DNA of 64,000 nt from Symbiodinium natans (lineage: Eukaryota; Sar; Dinophyceae; Suessiales; Symbiodiniaceae). Under the pieces are notes generated by a model. The model made no database searches and had not been told where the DNA came from. It worked only from the letters and a program-made list of their open reading frames with translations. The DNA lies in the NCBI GenBank assembly GCA_905221605.1, contig CAJNDS010002066.1, forward strand, positions 227,501 to 291,500. The letters run 5' to 3'. Positions 61,600 through 64,000 of the stretch are shown piece by piece. Made by a program: the position numbers and the translations under genes. Each line of letters starts with the position of its first letter. Position 1 is the stretch's first letter.

Positions 61600-62734
61600 G
61601 TCGACCCTGGCGTGTTGCATGGGTTTGGGCAGTGAAAACCAAACCCTCCACCCTTAACCTCAAGCCTCAAGTTGGCCCGAAGCTGACGTTCGGGGTTCTT
61701 GTTCAGAAGCTTTCATTGGCGGATCTCTGCAACGAAGCCATGTTTACAGCACAGGCCGGACGGGTTGTTCGAGAGGCCTGCTCTCCTCCGCGGATTCCTG
61801 GCTTTGTCCGAGCGAACGCCATCCTTTCCAGCTTCTTTTAAGTCCTGGACATTGCTGTCATCTATTGGATCAGGAATAACTTTCCGATCTTTCGGTTTTT
61901 GAAAGAGGCTAGTACTTTGGAAAGAAAAGTGAAGAGAATATGATGATGACACCCTAGAAGTCCTTTGTCAACGGGTGAGACTGTACGAGAAATAGTATTC
62001 ATGTCGCCAGTGAATGAAACGTCCCCCCAAGACACGGGACAATCTGCGGAGCTTGCCCGAACTGCTTGCCATTAGGGGCCGACTGCCTCAGCAATGAGTG
62101 TTTCTACCGAGCAACAGTTCTCCCCAATCTTGCACCTCTGGCGTAACCGCCTCAGAGCGGAACGAAGCTGTGCAACAATGCACGCGCTTCGGCGGGAGGC
62201 TCACTAGCTGCAACCCCCTTCAGACGTTGTGAGTTGGACCAGGCCATCTCCTGTCAGACCGAGCGGGGCCATTATTATCAGCTAGGAAAATTGCAACCTG
62301 GAAGTGTGGACAAACTGCTCACGGGAGTTGGAGTTTCCTTCCAGTGAAATTCGAGGACTGCTTCCCGAAGCACTGGCATCCAGATCCCCACGGAGTACAC
62401 GGCGCGGACCGCGCCAGTAACGAGACGATGTGCCTCAAACGATGTCCATGTCCACATCCACATCTGCCGCGCTCGCCACCTCCTCTGCCCACCTTGCCGC
62501 GCCGGACGGCCTCTCAGCAGGAGCAGCAGCAGAGCGAGGCCGGGCACGCTTGGATCAGCAGCTGGGATCGGCGGCGGGACACCGAGGAACAGGGCGCAGG
62601 ACCAAAATAGCCACCAAGGCCACGCCAACAGCGGACCAAGCAGACAGTTCAAGTGGCCATAACCCTTGCATGCCTGGCACAGACTGGGCAGGCTCCAGAC
62701 GCCAATTAAGGCCGCAGGTTTCACAACTGGCGGC
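61600..62734. other. Unique sequence without assigned gene
   Basis: Telomere-like units end here. Several overlapping frames (plus 61590-61841, plus 62344-62610, minus 62278-62736) look partly protein-like, but none has supporting motifs and they contradict each other in strand. I cannot choose between them. Confidence 0.5.
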
Positions 62735-63235
62735 ACCCGTGTTTGGTTTATCTAGACAGCGTCACACATGATATTGTTTTGCGGACAGAGACTTGGCGAG
62801 TAGATTGCGGAGAAAACTTCTGGACACCCGGGCGCGAATATCTTGAGCAGCGGTCTCGCCTGTCGGGTCACATCAGATTTTCGCCCTATTGCCAACCTTC
62901 TGCAAAACATTTGCTTGCCGGGTTAGCTTGAGTTGAAGCTGCGTTGGACGCAAATCAACTTGAAGAGCAGCAAGGGTCCAGGAAGGTTAGTCCTGCAATG
63001 GGCAATGGGAGCACGGAGACATGTTGTGGACGATGCAAAAATTGACTTGTGTGGCAACTTGCCAACATGGCTTGATGTTGTTTTGCTGATGATGTAATTA
63101 TTTGTCTTCACTAAATCTTCAAAACGCAGAATGGGTTTTAGACGAGCTGGTCTAAAACATAGCCGAGTAGGGCTCATTGCTCAACACGAAGAAGACCAAA
63201 CATATTTCCACCTTATTCCCCTCCATTTCTGGTAG
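62735..63235 (+). pseudogene. Decayed non-LTR (LINE-like) retrotransposon remnant
   Basis: Plus strand pieces in different frames. At 62760-62900 HDIVLRTETWRVDCGENFWT and PGREYLEQRSRLSGH recall a LINE apurinic endonuclease (the D-I-V...E-T-W pattern). At about 63070-63100 CCFADDVIIC has the F/Y-A-D-D catalytic motif of LINE reverse transcriptases, followed out of frame by NAEWVLDELV and, near 63180, GSLLNTKKTKHISTL, a common C-terminal RT motif (LNxKKTK). Frameshifts and stops separate all of them, and the region between endonuclease and RT is too short for an intact element. Certainly not functional. Confidence 0.5.
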
Positions 63236-63291
63236 GCAGTAGTAGGCACACCGCCGCTTGCATGCGAAGCAACCGAATCCAAAGGATCAAT

Positions 63292-63569
63292 GACACTGCT
63301 CTTGTTTGAAATTTCGATTTTGCCGAGGACTTTTTGTTTGTTGGAAAAACTCCAAAAAAAACATGTGTTTTTGGAGTTTAAGTGTTCCTGGCCTCAGAAA
63401 CCAAAAACTCATGGTATTTTGATTTTCGCTCAAATTCTAAAAAACCTCGTGGTTTTTTTGGATTTTCAACCCCGCGGAGAGCAAAATCCAATAAAACACA
63501 TGCTTTTTGGCTTTTCAAAAGAACAAAAATAGCCTCGGGAAAATCCAAACTTCAATAAAAAGCAGTGTC
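63292..63569. mobile_element. 278 bp element with 37 bp terminal inverted repeats (MITE-like)
   Basis: Left end GACACTGCTCTTGTTTGAAA then TTTCGATTTTGCCGAGG; the right end, inverted, is GACACTGCTTTTTATTGAAG then TTTGGATTTTCCCGAGG, about 31 matches in 37. The interior has further palindromes (ACTCCAAAAA...TTTTTGGAGT). No coding frame; no clear target duplication. Unrelated to the A-D families in the telomere-like mosaic. Confidence 0.7.
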
Positions 63570-63639
63570 CCGGCTTCATGGTTTTGAACTTTTAGATTTT
63601 GGGTTTCTTTGGCAAAATGCGCAAAAAATGCTTTGTTTT

Positions 63640-64000
63640 GTATAAAGGATATGTGTGTTAGAAGTTGATTGTTTCTATGTGACTTCCTTGGCGAACAGCA
63701 CTGGCAGCAGCCGCCGCAGACGCAGCCGCCACGGCCACCTCCCTGACCAGGGTGTCTGTTCCATGTCAAAGGCGCGCCTCTGCCATCTCTGCCCTTGCCC
63801 TGTTTTTGCCCTTGTTGCCCTTGTACTTGCCCTTGGCCTCGCCATTGCCGCGGCCGCCGCGGCCAGCATCCTCTGCAAGGGTCCACTGAGCAGGGGCTGC
63901 AGCTACGGCTGCGACGGGCGAAATCAATCACCAAAATGAGCATGTGGGTGCGCGAGGTGCTGATCTGGACCCCGGGACGACGCGCATCATGAGCATCAGC
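63640..64000. other. GC-rich unique sequence, possible Gly/Gln/Arg-rich exon on minus
   Basis: A frame on the minus strand within 63690-63900 is Gly/Gln/Lys/Arg rich (GQGQVQGQQGQKQGKGRDG), like an RGG-type RNA-binding tail. Two other frames are also open because of the biased composition. The last 19 bases repeat a 19-mer found twice near 40.5 kb. Confidence 0.3.

Larger units (their letters stand above)
47155..61600. repeat. Telomere-like mosaic, right section
   Basis: Arrays at 48196-48345, 48477-48600, 50498-50616, 50755-50860, 51660-51745, 52060-52120, 54085-54160, 54623-54848 (the longest, about 32 units), 55289-55345, 56110-56185, 56262-56460, 57375-57425, 58200-58298 and 58800-59010. 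The pattern thins out after 59.3 kb and stops near 61.6 kb. Spacers hold the exon candidates and inverted-repeat elements listed below. 53100-53980 is C-rich with single units and no gene that I can support. Confidence 0.9.

Noticed and set aside
62278-62771. Frames of 113-152 codons on both strands
   Set aside because: Opposite-strand frames of similar length in GC-rich DNA, no motifs, no splice or start evidence to prefer one.

Overview
Eukaryotic nuclear DNA, most likely from a dinoflagellate (probably Symbiodiniaceae; the species cannot be told from this window). Four observations support this. The telomere-type heptamer TTTAGGG/CCCTAAA is scattered everywhere in both orientations. The only long coding sequence is a Ty1/copia element whose Gag and Pol carry the HLFSG...GGPPC and SPLERL-type features I associate with dinoflagellate copia elements. 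Short GC-rich exon-like blocks have AG|G acceptors and GT or sometimes GC donors. Several of those blocks encode one pentatricopeptide (PPR) repeat each, with the YNAxI / W-Q-A signature.

Layout. 1-12446: a mosaic of telomere-like islands, short exon-like spacers, inverted-repeat (MITE-like) elements and minisatellites. 12447-22356: a 9.9 kb copia LTR retrotransposon on the minus strand, inserted in a CCCTAAA island with a CCCTA duplication and LTRs that differ at one base in 221. Its order is Gag, two retropepsin-like domains, a cytosine-methyltransferase-like module, integrase, a 2-oxoglutarate/Fe(II) dioxygenase-like module, reverse transcriptase, RNase H and a hydrophobic Cys/His-containing tail. 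22357-40050 and 40900-44130: more mosaic, with about a dozen minus-strand exon candidates. 44130-47150: a 100-N gap inside GA/CAGAC satellites, a candidate four-exon gene and a basic Ala/Lys-rich protein gene, both on the minus strand. 47150-61600: mosaic again, holding exon candidates of an unidentified gene (48-54 kb) and a minus-strand PPR gene (about 55-61.5 kb). 61600-64000: no telomere arrays; a decayed LINE-like remnant, a 278 bp terminal-inverted-repeat element and GC-rich sequence of unknown function.

How it fits together. I read most of the mosaic as the introns of long, finely split minus-strand genes. The spacers between TTTAGGG islands are about 55-225 bp, open in at least one frame, and several have splice sites lying in the telomere-like repeat itself (donor in GGGTTTAGGG, acceptor in TTTAG|GG). 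The islands most often point CCCTAAA|spacer|TTTAGGG, so each intron opens with TTTAGGG and closes with CCCTAAA. Inverted-repeat elements lie in the middle of the introns. Reading frames between neighbouring exons were not joined or verified.

Limits: all coordinates of exons, repeats and domains were read by eye without alignment. Exon calls are hypotheses that need RNA evidence. The best-supported and most unusual item is the copia element with two apparent DNA-modification modules.
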